Part shown: piece by piece, positions 32,889-45,774 of the stretch
Position numbering within the stretch: position 1 is the first letter of the stretch
Layout: each line of letters begins with the position of its first letter
Assembly (NCBI GenBank): GCA_020205615.1
Contig: CM035173.1
Location: forward strand, 46,753,117 to 46,817,116
Direction: 5' to 3'
Origin: Panax quinquefolius
Lineage: Eukaryota > Streptophyta > Magnoliopsida > Apiales > Araliaceae
Length of the DNA: 64,000 nt
Notes under the pieces: model-generated
What the model was told of the DNA's origin: nothing
Seen by the model: only the letters and a program-made list of their open reading frames with translations
Databases searched by the model: none
Translations under genes and position numbers: made by a program

Positions 32889-33700
32889 TCATACGTAGAT
32901 TTCGTTTGAATCTTTTCGTAGTCATACGTATCAACTCTGGTCCCAACAACTTTGCTTCACCCACCTCATCCCAGCATACTGGAGAACGACACTTTCTTCC
33001 ATACAACGCTTCGACTGGAGCCATGCCAATGCTTGCTTGATAACTGTTGTTGTAGGAAAACTCGATCAATGGTAAGAACTTGTCCCAACTTCCCTTGAAG
33101 TCAAGGACACAGAGTCTTAATAAATCTTCAAGAGTTTGAATAGTCCTCTCTGATTGTCCGTCCGTCTGAGGATGATATGCCGAACTAAATCGTAAATCCG
33201 TGTCTATAGCTTTTTTGTAAACTAACCCAAAATCGTGAAGTGAATCTTGGGTCTCGATCGGAAACTATGGATATGGGCATACCATGCGATCTTACAATCT
33301 CATTTATGTACATACGAACAAGACTTTCAAGTGTATAAGTTTCTCGTATTGGTAAGAAATGAGCAGACTTGGTCAATCTATCAACAATGACCCAAATTGC
33401 ATCTATGCCTTGAAAAACCTTGGGAAGACCAGTAACGAAATCCATAGTAATGTGCTCCCACTTCCATTTTAGAATTTCAAGTGGTTGCAATGGACCTTTT
33501 GGTACTTGATGCTCCACCTTGACTCGTTGACAAGTTAAACACCTTGAGATAAATAGCGCTATATCCCTCTTCATATTGCCCCACCAAAATGTATGTCGAA
33601 GATCATGATACATTTTGGTACTCCCGCAATGGATTGCAAGCGGTGTGTTGTGCACCTCCATCATGATTTTAGACTTTAAATCGTGGTCGTTAGAACACAA
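32833..33700 (-). pseudogene. integrase of Gypsy copy B
   Basis: The zinc-binding part ([19 protein letters not shown]...CLTC) has both His and both Cys. The core has [20 protein letters not shown] (first Asp) and [17 protein letters not shown] (second Asp). The frame breaks near 33,185; the region with the catalytic Glu (QTDGQSERT-like) at about 33,130-33,165 is in another frame. [20 protein letters not shown] and [17 protein letters not shown] at 33,069-32,940 form the end, cut by the junction. Confidence 0.9.
32889..32931. other. junction between the two inverted Gypsy copies
   Basis: Copy A ends in CTCGGCTTAG. TCATACGTA then occurs twice, 34 bp apart, around a short filler (AGATTTCGTTTGAATC...). 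From about 32,932 on the sequence is the integrase end of copy B on the other strand. Confidence 0.75.
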
Positions 33701-33887
33701 AGTCCGGAGTTGACTCTAAGTATTCCTTCTTCATCGATTCTTGCTTCCAAGATAGCACCTTCTTGCACTTTCTTCCTCATAATGACGGCTCCGTGTCCGT
33801 AATTTGAGCAAATTTTAACTTTATCGATTAAAGTCGGTTCTACTTGTATATATTCGCCATCATCACGGGTTCTCGGAGTCTTCATCT

Positions 33888-34641
33888 CTATCTCCATCCT
33901 TTGCAAGTCATACAAATGGGCCTCATATTGACAATATCGCACTTCGACTTCGCATATAATCTTCTACTCAATGCGCCACCTACCACGCTTGCTTTTCCAG
34001 GATGGTATTGGATGGTATGATCATAATCTTTCAACAGATTCAAGCCAACGCCATCGTCAGATGTTGAGTTTCTTTTGAATGAAGAAATATTTGAGGCTTT
34101 TACTTTTAAGATCCGTAAAGATCTCCACTTTTCCCCATACAAGTAATGCCTCCAAATCTTTAGTGTAAAACGATCACGCTAACTCTAGATCATGAGTAGG
34201 ATAATTCCTCTCATATTCTTTGAGTTGTCGAGAGGCATAGGCTATGAATTTCCCATGTTGCATGAGAACACATCCTAACCCTTTGCCTGAAACATCACTA
34301 TAGATGACAAATCCCTCCGAGCCAGATGGTATTGTCAGAACAGGTCCTGAAATGAGCATCCTCTTGAGTTCTTGAAAACTCTTCTCACATTCCTCATTCC
34401 AACCGAATTTTGTATCTTTCCGAGTCAGCTGAGTTAAGGGAGTAGCGATTTGAGAAAACCTTTCTATAAATCTCCGATAATAACCAGCTAAGCCGAGAAA
34501 GCTACGTACTTCGGTCACTAATTTAGGTTGCTCCCAGCTTTGAATAACTTCAATCTTTGCTGGGTCAACAGATATTCCATGACTTGATACCACGTGCCCA
34601 AGGAATGCTACTTCCTCAAGCCAGAACTCGTATTTCTTCAA
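33888..34641 (-). pseudogene. RT thumb and RNase H of Gypsy copy B
   Basis: The frame 34,641-34,174 has [40 protein letters not shown] and the RNase H start [20 protein letters not shown] with the first catalytic Asp. It ends at a stop after YPTHDLELA. The RNase H end YHPGKASVVGGALSRR (normally ...VADALSR, so the last Asp is lost) is in the frame 34,142-33,888. Confidence 0.88.
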
Positions 34642-34671
34642 CTTGGCATAAAGCTTATATTCACGAAGCTT

Positions 34672-35330
34672 TTAAAGTATCAGCCTTAAGTGTTGCTTAT
34701 GATCTTCACGACTTTTGGAATAAATAAGGATGTCATCAATAAAGACGACCACAAAGTGATCCAAATATTCCTTGAATACTCGGTTCATCATATCCATAAA
34801 GGCAGTAGGAGCATTAGTCAATCCAAAAGACATGACTAGAAATTCATAATGCCCGTACCGAGTTCTGAAAGTCGTTTTTTGGAATGTCATCGGTTCTAAT
34901 CTTCAATTGGTGATATCCAAAACGAAGATCAATCTTTGAAAAGAATTTGGCGCCTTGCAACTGGTAAAACAGGTCATCAATATGTGGCAATTGGTACCTA
35001 TTTTTGATGGTGACATGATTTAACTCCCGATAATCAATACAAAGTCGTATACTCCCATCTTTCTTCTTCACGAATAGAATAGGAGCACCCCAAGGAGAAG
35101 TACTAGGGCGAATAAAGCCAATGTCTAACAATTCTTGCAGTTGGGTCTTTAACTCCTGAAGTTCAATAGGAGACATTTGATACGGGGCTTTGGAAATGGG
35201 TTTTGTATCGGGTTCAAGGTCGATACAAAATTCAATTTCACGTTCCGGGGGTAGGCCAAAAAGTTCTTCAGGGAATACGTCAGGAAATTCATTAACAATA
35301 GAAATATCATTCAAAACTGACGTATTTTTG
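34672..35330 (-). pseudogene. reverse transcriptase fingers and palm of Gypsy copy B
   Basis: [40 protein letters not shown] and [20 protein letters not shown] (first catalytic Asp) are followed by a frameshift near 34,860. [18 protein letters not shown] and [13 protein letters not shown] (catalytic Asp pair) come next, in the frame 34,890-34,672. Confidence 0.9.
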
Positions 35331-35830
35331 TTTAGATCCGTGACATGAGCTAAGAAAGCTTGACATTCATTTTTCAATAAACAAACATCTTTATGGCTTG
35401 AGATGACACTGATTGATTTTAATGGTTTGGTTGCTTGAATTCGCATAATAGGTTGGTTAGGAATATGAAAGCTAACAACCTTACGAAAATAATCAATTTT
35501 TGCATGATGAGTGGTTAACCAATCAATCCCTAGAATTACGTCAAATGCAAGTATTTTCAATGAAATAAGATCGACAGGTAATGTGAGGGTACCAATTTGA
35601 ACCAAACAAGACTTATAAACCGTGGATGTATTGAAGGTTTTTCCCAACTGAGTTTCAACAGATAAGTCAAAGTCCAATTTCTCCGGAGTCAAATTTAAAC
35701 GTTGAGCGCAAGTAGGAGAAATAAAAGAATGGGTAGAACCGATATCAAATAAGGTATATACTTCGCTAGAGTTTATGATAAGCTTACCCGTGATGACCTC
35801 ATTCGGGTTCTTGCTTCTCTCGGGAGGTCA
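35331..35830 (-). pseudogene. protease region of Gypsy copy B
   Basis: The minus frame is open into the RT. Its catalytic motif reads LFDIGST at about 35,735-35,755, where copy A has LFDTGST, so the conserved Thr is replaced by Ile. [20 protein letters not shown] follows at about 35,495-35,555. Confidence 0.85.
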
Positions 35831-35845
35831 CAACAAACGCTCTCC

Positions 35846-36900
35846 TCAGACCATCGGCTTTGACTTTTCTAGGGCGCCCTTTGGTGCCTCCATCCTAGTG
35901 AACTTGTCTTCTGGTGAACGACAAAATCTGCTAGGTGACCTTTCTTCCATAATTATAACATGCTTTGATGGCATCGCATGCAGTGTGGGTGATGTGTCCT
36001 CCCCTCCGCATTTGAAGCATATGATATGTGGTCGTTCTCCTTCCTTAACAACAGGTGTTGATGCTGACGTCTTTTCATCATTGTTGAATCTCCTCTTCTT
36101 GAAATGTCCATTCTTATTGCTTTGGCCATGATTACCACCGAAGTGATTACCATTTCGCATGTTGATTCCTCCACGCTTATTGTTACCGCTCGATGATGTT
36201 GTTATCACCGGTATTATCATTTTTTCTACCGCTTCTTTTGGTTGGGTTGACTCATTATCGCGCTCCAATAATTGAGCCCTATTAACAAATCTGAATACAA
36301 ACACAGTTTATGAGAGATAAGATATTGACATATCTCAGGTTTCAAATCTCTTAGAAACATTCGTGTCATTCTCTCCTCATTATCAACCAAATGGGACGCA
36401 AACCGGGACAACTTGGCAAACTTGGCTTCAGATCGCTGACACACGGCCATGTTGTTTTGCTCCAGTTTAATGAACTCTACCTCTTTCATGTGATTTAATA
36501 CTTTCGGAAAGTACTTGTCGTTGAACAGCTTCTTGAAACTTTTCCCAAGACATCTCATAAAGTTGAGTACGCTTTTACGTGATTCCCACCAAGAATCGCC
36601 GCCCCGCCCGCAACATGAAGGTGGCAAAGGGAACCTTTTGCTCCTCGGAGCAACCCAAGACATCAAATATCTTGTTGATCTATTTTATCCACATCTCCGC
36701 CTTAAGTGGTTTTGGCTCTCCAAAAAACTCAGGTGGTCTCAGCTCCTTAAACTGTTTGGCGTGACCGTCCGAGAGTTGCCAGTGTTTCCACCTGCATTTT
36801 GGACAGGAGCCGCTCTCGTCTGATGTTGCATGAATTGCATGAAGCCTCGGAACATTCCATCGTTCATCATTTGTTCAGTGTTGTTATTTGCATGAGGACC
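35846..36900 (-). pseudogene. gag of Gypsy copy B
   Basis: In several frames: the N-terminus at 36,957-36,739 (FMQFMQHQTRAAPVQN), broken capsid parts at 36,666-36,226 (FKKLFNDKYFPKVLNHMKEV) and the basic, zinc-knuckle part at 36,304-35,846. It is more frame-broken than gag of copy A. Confidence 0.8.
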
Positions 36901-37860
36901 GTGACGCCCCCAAAATAGGTCCATTCCACCCAACCCATTCTGAGTCGTCAATAACATGGTACAGAAATAACTACAACTTTATTAATACATTTGTCGTGCA
37001 AAATACGACAACCTATATACTATGAGTTTAAATACAAATATTATCTTCTAGACAATATCCACACACAAATAAATCCTCATTATTGATACACTATTTTACA
37101 GAATAGTGAGGACTACTAAAACAGCTATCTAGAACCATCACTCTACACCCCGACTAGTTCCTTCTATAATCTCGCTTCCTGAGAAGAAAAATGGAACAAA
37201 AGGAAAGGGTGAGCTCAACTAGCCCAGTAAAAAATGTTATGACTAAGATAATATACAAAAAATTATCGTTGGTTTCCAACAGGGAAAAATCTAATAGAAT
37301 ACAATAGACAACCAGTTTTAAATCAACAACTGCAGCGAAAACAACAATTCATTAGAAGAGTTAAGTAGAGAATGCAAACTACTATCTTCTATATATGAAT
37401 TTAAAAGTTCATCGTCGATATTTTATCCTTGTAACATCAATCAATATATATCTAGAATCAAATATTCATCTTTGCACTACAGGCCAAAGATATTCATCAG
37501 TTGGTCATGTTCATCTAAACACCTGTTCATCTTTGTACTACGGGCCAAAGATATTAATATAGGTAGGTCATGTTCATCTCAACACTGCTCATCTTTGTAC
37601 TACGGCCAAAGATATTCATCGAAATCATTCATCTTTGCACACTACAAGCCAAAGATATTCAAGAATATCATCATTTAGGACCGAGGATGATGAAAAATAT
37701 TTTAAAGGAAACGAATCCAAATTGAAACAAAAGAACAATATTAAGGATTCAGTATTTTAAACAATTCAAGTTCAAAAATACTTCATAAGTAATCGAGTGG
37801 AGTAAAATTCAAGAATGATCAAAACATGGATGCAATCAAAGCTAGTATCCATAATAGATA
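36901..37860 (-). repeat. partial LTR of Gypsy copy B
   Basis: It starts (plus sense) GTGACGCCCCCAAAATAGG and runs through the AGCTCAACTAGCCCAGTAAA stretch and three to four GCACTAC-GGCCAAAGATA repeats, as in the other LTRs. Similarity to the LTR family fades near 37,690-37,860, so two thirds of the LTR is absent. Confidence 0.75.
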
Positions 37861-37897
37861 TTTTGGATAAAAAGAAGAAATTTCATTTTTCGATGAA

Positions 37898-38038
37898 TAG
37901 TACTGAGACACGTGAATAGTAACTCCGACACCAAAAGATAGAAATTTCACAAAAAACATCTTCACGCTTCGTGAATAGTACTCATGAATAGTAACTTCGT
38001 GAATAAGTAACTCATAAATAGTAACTCATGAATAGTAA
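37898..38038. repeat. TGAATAGTA short repeats
   Basis: The word TGAATAGTA or a one-base variant occurs about seven times in 140 bp with irregular spacing, between the LTR fragment and the Copia array. The origin is not clear. Confidence 0.75.
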
Positions 38039-38334
38039 GAACCCCGACATGAAAAAGTTCCAAATTTGATCAAGCATCAAGGGAAGTACATAGAGGAGAT
38101 AGAATTTACATTCGAAAAAATTAGAAGACGAGGCACGCAGGACCCCATTTAATAAAACCCATACATTCATACATCCAACTAAATAAAATCCAATCACATT
38201 GGTCAATAGTCCATAATCAATCCCATTTATTATCATACACATCATCATACGCATCAATAAATAAAGCATTCATCCTATGAATAATAAACATTTAATATAT
38301 ATATATATATATATTGATATCATTTAATGGGCAA

Positions 38335-39030
38335 ATTTAGTTAAGATAAAATCTATTTTTGAATCAAAATAAACTCCTTTATTTTAATCCAAATTTAAAT
38401 CAAAATAAAACTATTTTATTTTAATTTATCCTATTTTGAATAAAATAAACTATTTTATTTTAATCAAAATCTTTAATCAAAATAAACTCCTTTATTTTAA
38501 TTAATTATGGAATCCAATTCCATGTAAAAAAAAAAATTTATTAAAGGAAACACGGATTTTCTTTCCTATTCACAAATAAACTCCTTTATTTTGAATAATA
38601 TGAAATCTTATTTCATATTTAAATAAACTCCTTTATTTAAGGAAATTAGGATTCTCTTTCCTATTCACAAATAAACTCCTTTATTTTGAATAATATAAAA
38701 TCATATTTTATATCTAAATAAACTCCTTTATTTAAGGAAATTAGGATTTCTTTCCTATTCACAAATAAACTCCTTTATTTTGAATAATATGAAATCTTAT
38801 TTCATATCTAAACAAACTCCTTTATTTAAGGAAAGATGGATTTACTTCCCTATTCACAAATAAACTCCTTTATTTTAGAAAAATAAAATCCAATTTCAAC
38901 TCCAATTAGTTATCATGGAATCCAATTCCAACTCTAATTAGTTAAGATGAAATTCTAATTTTAAAATTAAAATAAATCCTTTTATTTTAAGATTAAAATA
39001 AACCTTTTATTTTAAAATTAAAATAAATAT
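38335..39030. repeat. AATAAACTCCTTTATTT minisatellite, unit 0
   Basis: The core is a 94-95-bp unit that starts CTATTCACAAATAAACTCC at 38,566, 38,661, 38,755 and 38,850; looser AATAAACTCCTTTATTTT repeats lie on both sides. Confidence 0.88.
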
Positions 39031-39052
39031 TTTATTTTAATTATAAAATTAT

Positions 39053-39175
39053 TATATATATATATATAAATATTACGTAAATATATATATTATATATATA
39101 TAATATATAAACCGAATATATATATATATATATATCATATATCATATATCATATATATAATATATAATATATTTG
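39053..39175. repeat. interrupted (TA)n tract, unit 0
   Basis: TA-rich run with interruptions, in the same place as the longer tracts of the other units. Confidence 0.85.
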
Positions 39176-39534
39176 ATCCGTGCAATCCTTTATTTTCTTG
39201 AAAACCGTGCCTTGCATCAAAAAAAATAAATCTGTTAACAACCCGTGCAAGCATACATCATGTTCGGTTATTACAAGGATCCCGTGGGTTAAAATTTTCA
39301 AAAGCAAATCCCTTAAAAAAAAAAAAACTGCCGAATTCCTTTTTTTTTTTTTTTTTTTTACATGAAGCCAGTCCGGTTTTTCCAAAAAAAAAAAATTGAC
39401 CCGGTTTTTTTTTTTGTTTTGTTTTTTTTTATTTAATAAATTTTATACAATAAAATTATGCCCAATTAAATTATTCTAAACACATATCAATATACATATC
39501 AAATTAAAATAATTAATAATTCGCATAAAGGTTT

Positions 39535-39548
39535 GGCTCTGATGCCAC
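39535..39548 (-). other. primer binding site next to LTR1
   Basis: Minus strand GTGGCATCAGAGCC, one mismatch from the initiator methionine tRNA complement TGGTATCAGAGC used by most plant LTR elements. Confidence 0.7.
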
Positions 39549-41429
39549 TGTTAGGTTTGTAATATTCATGGGCGCAATCAAATTGCATAAAAGTGCGAAA
39601 GCGTGTAAAAATCAGAGTTTAAAAATTTACAAACCATATACCCGGATCACCCTTTATGCACAATTATTAATTAAACGAAAAGATATGAAGAACAAACATA
39701 CCCTTGAAGATCCGAGCTTCCTCAGGTACAAGTTCACCTCCAATCCTTTTCGCATTCAACTTGAATCCACCGGGTTTGGTTCCTTCCTTTGATCAACGTT
39801 AGCCACCCAAGTGTTTGGCCTCTAGAGGTGATCCACCAAGGAAAAATAAAGAATTCAAGAAGATGGTGTATTTGGCTCTAACCCTAGTTTTCTATCTCTA
39901 TAGAAAAGGGTACTCTCCAACAAATTAGAATTATGTCGTTGTAAAAGTCAACAACCCCCACCACCCATAATAAGACTCCTCTTATTTATTGATGTGGGCA
40001 ACCCTCCTTAACAATAAGAAATTGGGTTTTATTTAATTAATTAAATTCTTTTAATTAATTAGGCTCCCTAATCTTATTAGGGATAATTAATTAAACTCTT
40101 TTAATTAATTTTCCTTCCTAATCCAATTAGGAATAAATGAGAGTACTTATATTAAATTAATTCCTAAACTCTTTTAGAAATTAAAATAATAATAATTGTA
40201 ATAATATTAATAAGACTCCTCTTATTAATTTATATTTAATATTTCTAAAATATTAAATAATAAATATTAAGCTATTTAATTTATTCTATCACCATAGATT
40301 AAATTAAATATACTTAACATATTATTACGACTATGCCATTAACTTCTTAAATAATTATTCTTCCTTTTATGGTGTGACCCTTTAGGTTCTCCATATTAAA
40401 CAGGTTGTGAATAAATCAATTAGAACAATTCTAATCTTATTTAAATAAATAAATTAAACAATTAATTTATTTAAATAAATAATATTTATTCTACAATAGG
40501 GATAAGCTCTCCTAGCGATCAACGACTTTTCGGATAATATAGATTTCAACATTAATAATTAAAGAACCTTTGAGTAAATAGTTACCGTACAATTCAATCC
40601 TTCCACCATACAATGTCCCAATTAAATATAAGACATGGAATTACTGTCAAGTCTTATTTTATTTAATTATATATATTTCGACTCTTAAATGCACAACTCC
40701 AAATAATGCAAATTAGAAACTCCTTTCTAATTTCATTACGCCTTGCCAAGGACTACTGGGTTGTCATTTATCGAATCACATAGGACATTTCTCTTCTTTT
40801 ATTAGAAGTGGTAGATTCTTTATTGATCATACATTATCTCCATGTACAACTTATTATACCCAAGCATACCCTTTGATATACCCTAAGGGTCTTAAGGAAT
40901 AAGTCAAAGTATAACTCATCATACACAAGATACTATGATGATCTCAAGTCCAAGGATTACTTGTACTACTATCACTACTGAGAATTCCTATTGACAGCAA
41001 ATAAAACTCCATTAGGTATTCCTTAACGAGCCAATGCGTTCAATTGAACTTATTCTCTAATAAGCACCTACATACTGCTTCAGTAGTGTCTCCACATAAA
41101 TGATCATGAGATCAATCATCCTCATCCAATGAAAGCAAGCACAGCGTATGTACCAATCTATCCGGATTCACTAATCCCCAATTTAGTAATCCAATGATTG
41201 GGAACTATTTTAGTTTTAAGCTTTCTAAGAATTTAGATCTCATTAGAATGATCATCATCATTATTCTAAAAGCATTGCTTAAAACTATGGGTTTATCACA
41301 TATTATAAAACAAACATCATGTAGATAATTAAAAGCCTTTAATAAATTAATACTTTTATTAATTAAATGAATAAGATTGTTACAAAGTATATGCTTTATC
41401 ATCAAACATGATTGGCTTGTGTGCATACA
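39549..41429 (-). repeat. Copia LTR1
   Basis: 1,881 bp with plus-sense TGTTAGGTTTG...GCATACA ends (TG...CA on both strands). The right edge is set by the purine-rich tract of internal 1 and the left edge by the primer site of internal 0. Confidence 0.88.
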
Positions 41430-41499
41430 ACTTTCAATCTCCCACTTGCACTAAAGCCAATCGTCATGGTAACTCATACTCTTCTTCTCTAAGTGGCGA

Positions 41500-43760
41500 T
41501 TATCCTGCTTTGTTGGATAAGCTTTAGTTAATGGATATGTAATGTTGTTCATGAGAGTCCACTATCTCTATAGTGATTTCCCATCTTTCAATGATTCTAA
41601 TAATCAAATGAAAGTGCCACAACACATGTTTAGATCCAAGATGAGACTTAGGAACTATTCCTAGTTCTATAATGAACTTTTAATCCAAACAATCAACTTG
41701 CGACTTCATTTATAGCTATTTACTTTGTCTTTATCACTAAACCAAAGAACTCTTTCTTTGTTTGGAACCTTTCAATTCCTTTGCACCTTGTTCAAGATAA
41801 CGCTTTACCTTAAAGTGGATTTTTATCATCTTGGTCCGTCTCGAAAACTTGAGTCTCATTAAGCCCTCTAGTTTTAATTTAGACCCACCATGAATATGAT
41901 CACATCCTTAGTGCTTGGGTTAAGCACTTTAAGATGTTTTTCAACGACTCATAGTGAACTTCTCCGTAATATGGTGATCAACATCGGTCTCGTATATTTC
42001 ATTGCATACATGATAGTCACTCATGCGACCTCTCTTTTCGTGAGTCTGTGGGGACTATTAAGAGATACACTCCATGGCTCATCAACATGAGACATCTCTT
42101 GAGTTTGCCATGCTAAACGACTTTAGCATCAAATGAATATCGTTCCTTGGGTTAAGTCGAGCATCCTCTTAAATCTATCTATATAGATTTATATCCCCAA
42201 TTAAGATACTCTTCCAAATCATTCATGGAGGAATGTTTAGACAACTTTATCTTTCTTGATTGTAGAATTGGTATGTCATTCCTTATCCGTAGTATATCAA
42301 CATATAGTACTAGGAATGTCACGATGCTCTAATCGACCCTTTTGTACACACTAGGTTCATTCTTATTTTGATAAAATCAAACTCTTTTGATTGCCTCATC
42401 AAAACGAATGTTCCATATTTGAGAAACTTGCTTCAATCCATTTCTCCGAGTGTTCACAATACTTACCTCATCGTATGTAATCGGATCATCATCTTCTATG
42501 ATGTGTACCTCATCATCATCATCTATGATGAATCCATACCTCCGAGGTATCTTGGTATTATTCGATTTACTGATTCGGTTGTGGTATAATAGGTCTATCT
42601 ACAGGTTCCTCTTATTTGACTTATAGTATTTTGTGGTTCTTGAACTCTTCAAGATCTATTATCCTCCCACTAGCCCTTTCAATGATAAACACCTTTATCT
42701 TAGAAGGAAGCGTGTTTTCATAATAAACACCTTTTGCTAAGTAGGATCATAGAACATTTACCCTAAACTTATTTTAGGATGTCCCACAAATCAGATTTGT
42801 CAAATCTTGTCCCAAGCTTATCCTTTGAAACCGCTTTCACATAAGTTGGACAACCCCTTATCTTAACATACTTAAGATTAGGAATCCTCCCCATCCATAA
42901 CTTTTATGGAGTCTTGAAATGGATTTTGAGGTTACCTTTTTCGTAGATATGTCGACCATTTCTAGGACATGACCTGAGAAGGATCTTTGGAATGTCGATA
43001 AAATCATTATGGACAATGCACCATGTCCAATAAGGTACGATTTTTCCTTTCGGATACATCAATCAATTATTATGTATCGGGGAGGTGTCCATTATGAGAA
43101 AACCATTTGAGATGATCTAGAAACTTATTGCACAAGTATTCCTTCCTTGATCCGATCAAAGAATCCTAATACTTTGCCAATTTGTTTCACTTTTGAATTC
43201 TTTGAACCTTTCAAATAATTCACACTTGTATTTTAGCAAATACATACATTCAACTCTTTGAATGATCATCTTCTTTTCTTATACTAATTTGTTCAATATG
43301 CAAAATTATTTTCATGTAAGTCAAGTATACAAAATTTATTAAGTAATATTCGATTCTATACAAAACATTATTATTATAAATAGAACAACAATTGTTCTTA
43401 ATTATAATACCAAAGATTTCATTGTCCAACAATAAAATGGAAATAATATTTTTAACAAGAACTGGAATACAATAACAACTTATTGACTTAATAGATTTGC
43501 CCGTAGGCATTGCTAAACTATAAGTTTCTATGGCTAATATGGCAACCTTTGCTACATTTCCCATATAGAATTACTTATATTTGTTTAGCTTTCTACTGCT
43601 TGGTCCTTCATAAATCTATATTTATGATAACCAAAATCGGTATCCAATACCCAAGTAGAACCTTGACTTAAAGAAAAATTATTTTAAATCATGAACAAAA
43701 TCGTATTTATAACCGAAACTTCACTAAGCTTCTTTGGTTAGCCTCTCGCAAGATGCTTCT
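41500..43760 (-). pseudogene. Copia pol remnants, unit 1
   Basis: In minus order: GSTWVLDTDFG (protease catalytic Asp, about 43,690-43,650), MGNVAKVAILAIETYSLAMP and VKNIISILLLDNE (43,564-43,250), the integrase end KIRGCPTYVKAVSKDKLG (about 42,830-42,890), a YGFIIDDDDE linker (about 42,500-42,550), FLVLYVDIL of RT (42,292-42,316; the second catalytic Asp reads Ile), LMSHGV (about 42,060-42,080) and a faint RNase H. Stops are frequent throughout. Confidence 0.8.
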
Positions 43761-44524
43761 CGCAGATTTCTTTCTAGTGTCGAGCTTATTGCGGTGGAAG
43801 CAAACTCTTTTGCTATCCATATCGCTTTTGTTCTTATTATCCTTTGTTTATGCCTTTCTATTTACCTTCTTTGAATCGTTCTTCTTTTCAGAAGATCCTT
43901 TGGCCCCTACCAGTAAGACTTGATCTTTCTTGGTTGGAAAGTGACTCTCAACATTTTTCAATATGTTAAACAAATCAGCGAGGCTGATATCTAGCTTGTT
44001 CATATGAAAAATTCACAACAATTGTGAAAGGAGTTCGGGAGTGAGTGCAAGATCAAATCTTGGCTGAACTCTCCATCCATGACAAAACTCGTTGTCCTAA
44101 TTGATCAATCAAATTGATAATGTTAATGACTTTTATCTGTACTGTAGTGTCATCGGTCATTCTAGATCGGAAAAGCTCCTTAGATATCTGATATCTATCA
44201 GTCCTACTTTCCTCACCATCAACTACTTGATGTGCAGGAATATGGTAGGAGCATCCATAGTTTCATGCTGACGCTGAAGCTCGTTACTCATGGATGCGAG
44301 CATGATGCATTGAGCCAACTGTGCATCATCTTGCCACTTTCTAAAAGTAGTAATCTCTTCCTCAGAGGCATTGTCTGCAACCATTGCAGGGATAGGCGTA
44401 TTAAGAACATAAGATAGCTTTTCAGCTATGAGAACTATTCTCAAATTCCTTAACCAATCTGTTTAATTGATGCGGTTAATTTAGCATCTAATATGCTTCT
44501 TGTGATGATAGTAATTTTAGACAT
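43760..44524 (-). pseudogene. Copia gag, unit 1
   Basis: From ATG 44,522-44,524 (MSKITII) through a frameshift to NLRIVLIAEKLSYVLNTPIP (about 44,450-44,390) and FRKWQDDAQLAQCIMLASMS (open frame 44,444-44,223). Then TDRYQISKELFRSRMTDDTT and broken downstream parts. The LRIVLxAEKLxYVL and MLASMS motifs are those of plant Copia gag. Confidence 0.85.
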
Positions 44525-44730
44525 TGTAAAATTTTGTAAATGAATTTTTAATTAACAACATTTTAGCATACATTCTTTTATTAATTACCAAAATAAATTA
44601 GGTCTTGTTTTAAATTGGTATCTCCCACTATTTTCTTCAAACTATATTACCTCACTTATATACAGTTAAGCAAAATCTAATTTAAAGATTTGCTAGTGAG
44701 AATAAGGATCCCATTTCAAATGTATATAGC

Positions 44731-45026
44731 CTTGTGGTGACACAACAAACTATATATAAATAAATAGGTAGACAACTTTTGTCAATTACATCAACTATGC
44801 AACTCCTTTTCTTTTGCCTCTTAGATTATTTTGATCAAGTGGTGGCACATCCGAATCAAAATTATCCAAGTTAAGTCCGAACCTAGCACTCCATATATTC
44901 AAAAAGAAAAATATCATCCTTGTGGTGACACAACAAAACAATATTGTTCAATTTTCTTTATAAGCATCAAATGTGATAAATTAACATCTTAAATACTTAA
45001 TACTTGCCTTGTGGTGACACAACAAA
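44731..45026. repeat. triple CTTGTGGTGACACAACAAA motif, unit 1
   Basis: The 19-bp motif occurs at 44,731, 44,919 and 45,008. TTGTG-GTGA-CACAA inside it can form a 5-bp stem with a 4-base loop. It lies in the leader upstream of gag. Confidence 0.88.
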
Positions 45027-45774
45027 CTCATATTAAATATTTAATACTCTATTAATTTTATCATGCTAGAAGGCTTACGTTCGATATTCCAAATATCTTT
45101 GAACGCTTAGGACTTAATATAAAAATTGAGGGTTTGTTATTAATTTGTCTCATCTTGTTTTAGGCATGCATATATATATATATAAAATACGCTAATATAT
45201 TAATGAACATGCGAAGCATGTTTGCATAATATATAATATATATAGTATAAGCATGCACATATAGAATACTATATTCTACCCGAATTGATTATGGACTTTT
45301 ATTCTAGTTTGGTTCACTAGAGCCACCAAGTGAACCAAAAGGTCAAACCCTAGGGTGCAAGAAATAATATTTAAATATAACTATTACATTTAAACTTGGG
45401 ACTCCATTACAAACGGGTCTTCAAGCGCTCCTTGCTCCTTGATCTCTAATTCTTCAAAAATTAATTCTAACTATTTCTATTACATAACTATTTTAAAATA
45501 AATAGAAACCTTGATCGTGATCAAGAGGGAAGTACATAGGAGGAGATAGAATTTACATTAAAAAAATTAGAGAAGGCAGTATGCTGTAGACCCCATTTAA
45601 TAAAACCCATACATTCATGCATCCAACTAAAATAAAATCCAATCACATTTAATTGATAGTCCATAATCAATCCCATTTATTATCATACACATCATCATAT
45701 GCATCAATAAATAACATTCATCCTATGAATAATAAACATTTAATATATATATATATATATATATTGATATCATT

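Larger units (their letters stand above)
32932..37860 (-). mobile_element. Tekay/Del-like Gypsy copy B (minus), truncated
   Basis: In minus order: LTR fragment (36,901-37,860), gag, protease, RT, RNase H and integrase, cut at the integrase C-terminus near 32,932. The stretch between the LTR end and gag, about 220 bp with the primer site in copy A, is missing here (LTR joins gag leader at 36,900). It is the same family as copy A, with about 93-95 percent identity by eye in the protease region. Confidence 0.85.
38060..39548 (-). mobile_element. Copia internal 0 (leader only, truncated)
   Basis: It matches the first 1.5 kb of the leaders of internals 1-3 (GGAAGTACATAG...GGAGATAGAATTTACATT, then the AATAAACTCC minisatellite and TA tract). 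The rest, toward gag, is missing and replaced by the sequence left of 38,060. It has the best primer site: the minus strand reads GTGGCATCAGAGCC right after the LTR. Confidence 0.8.
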
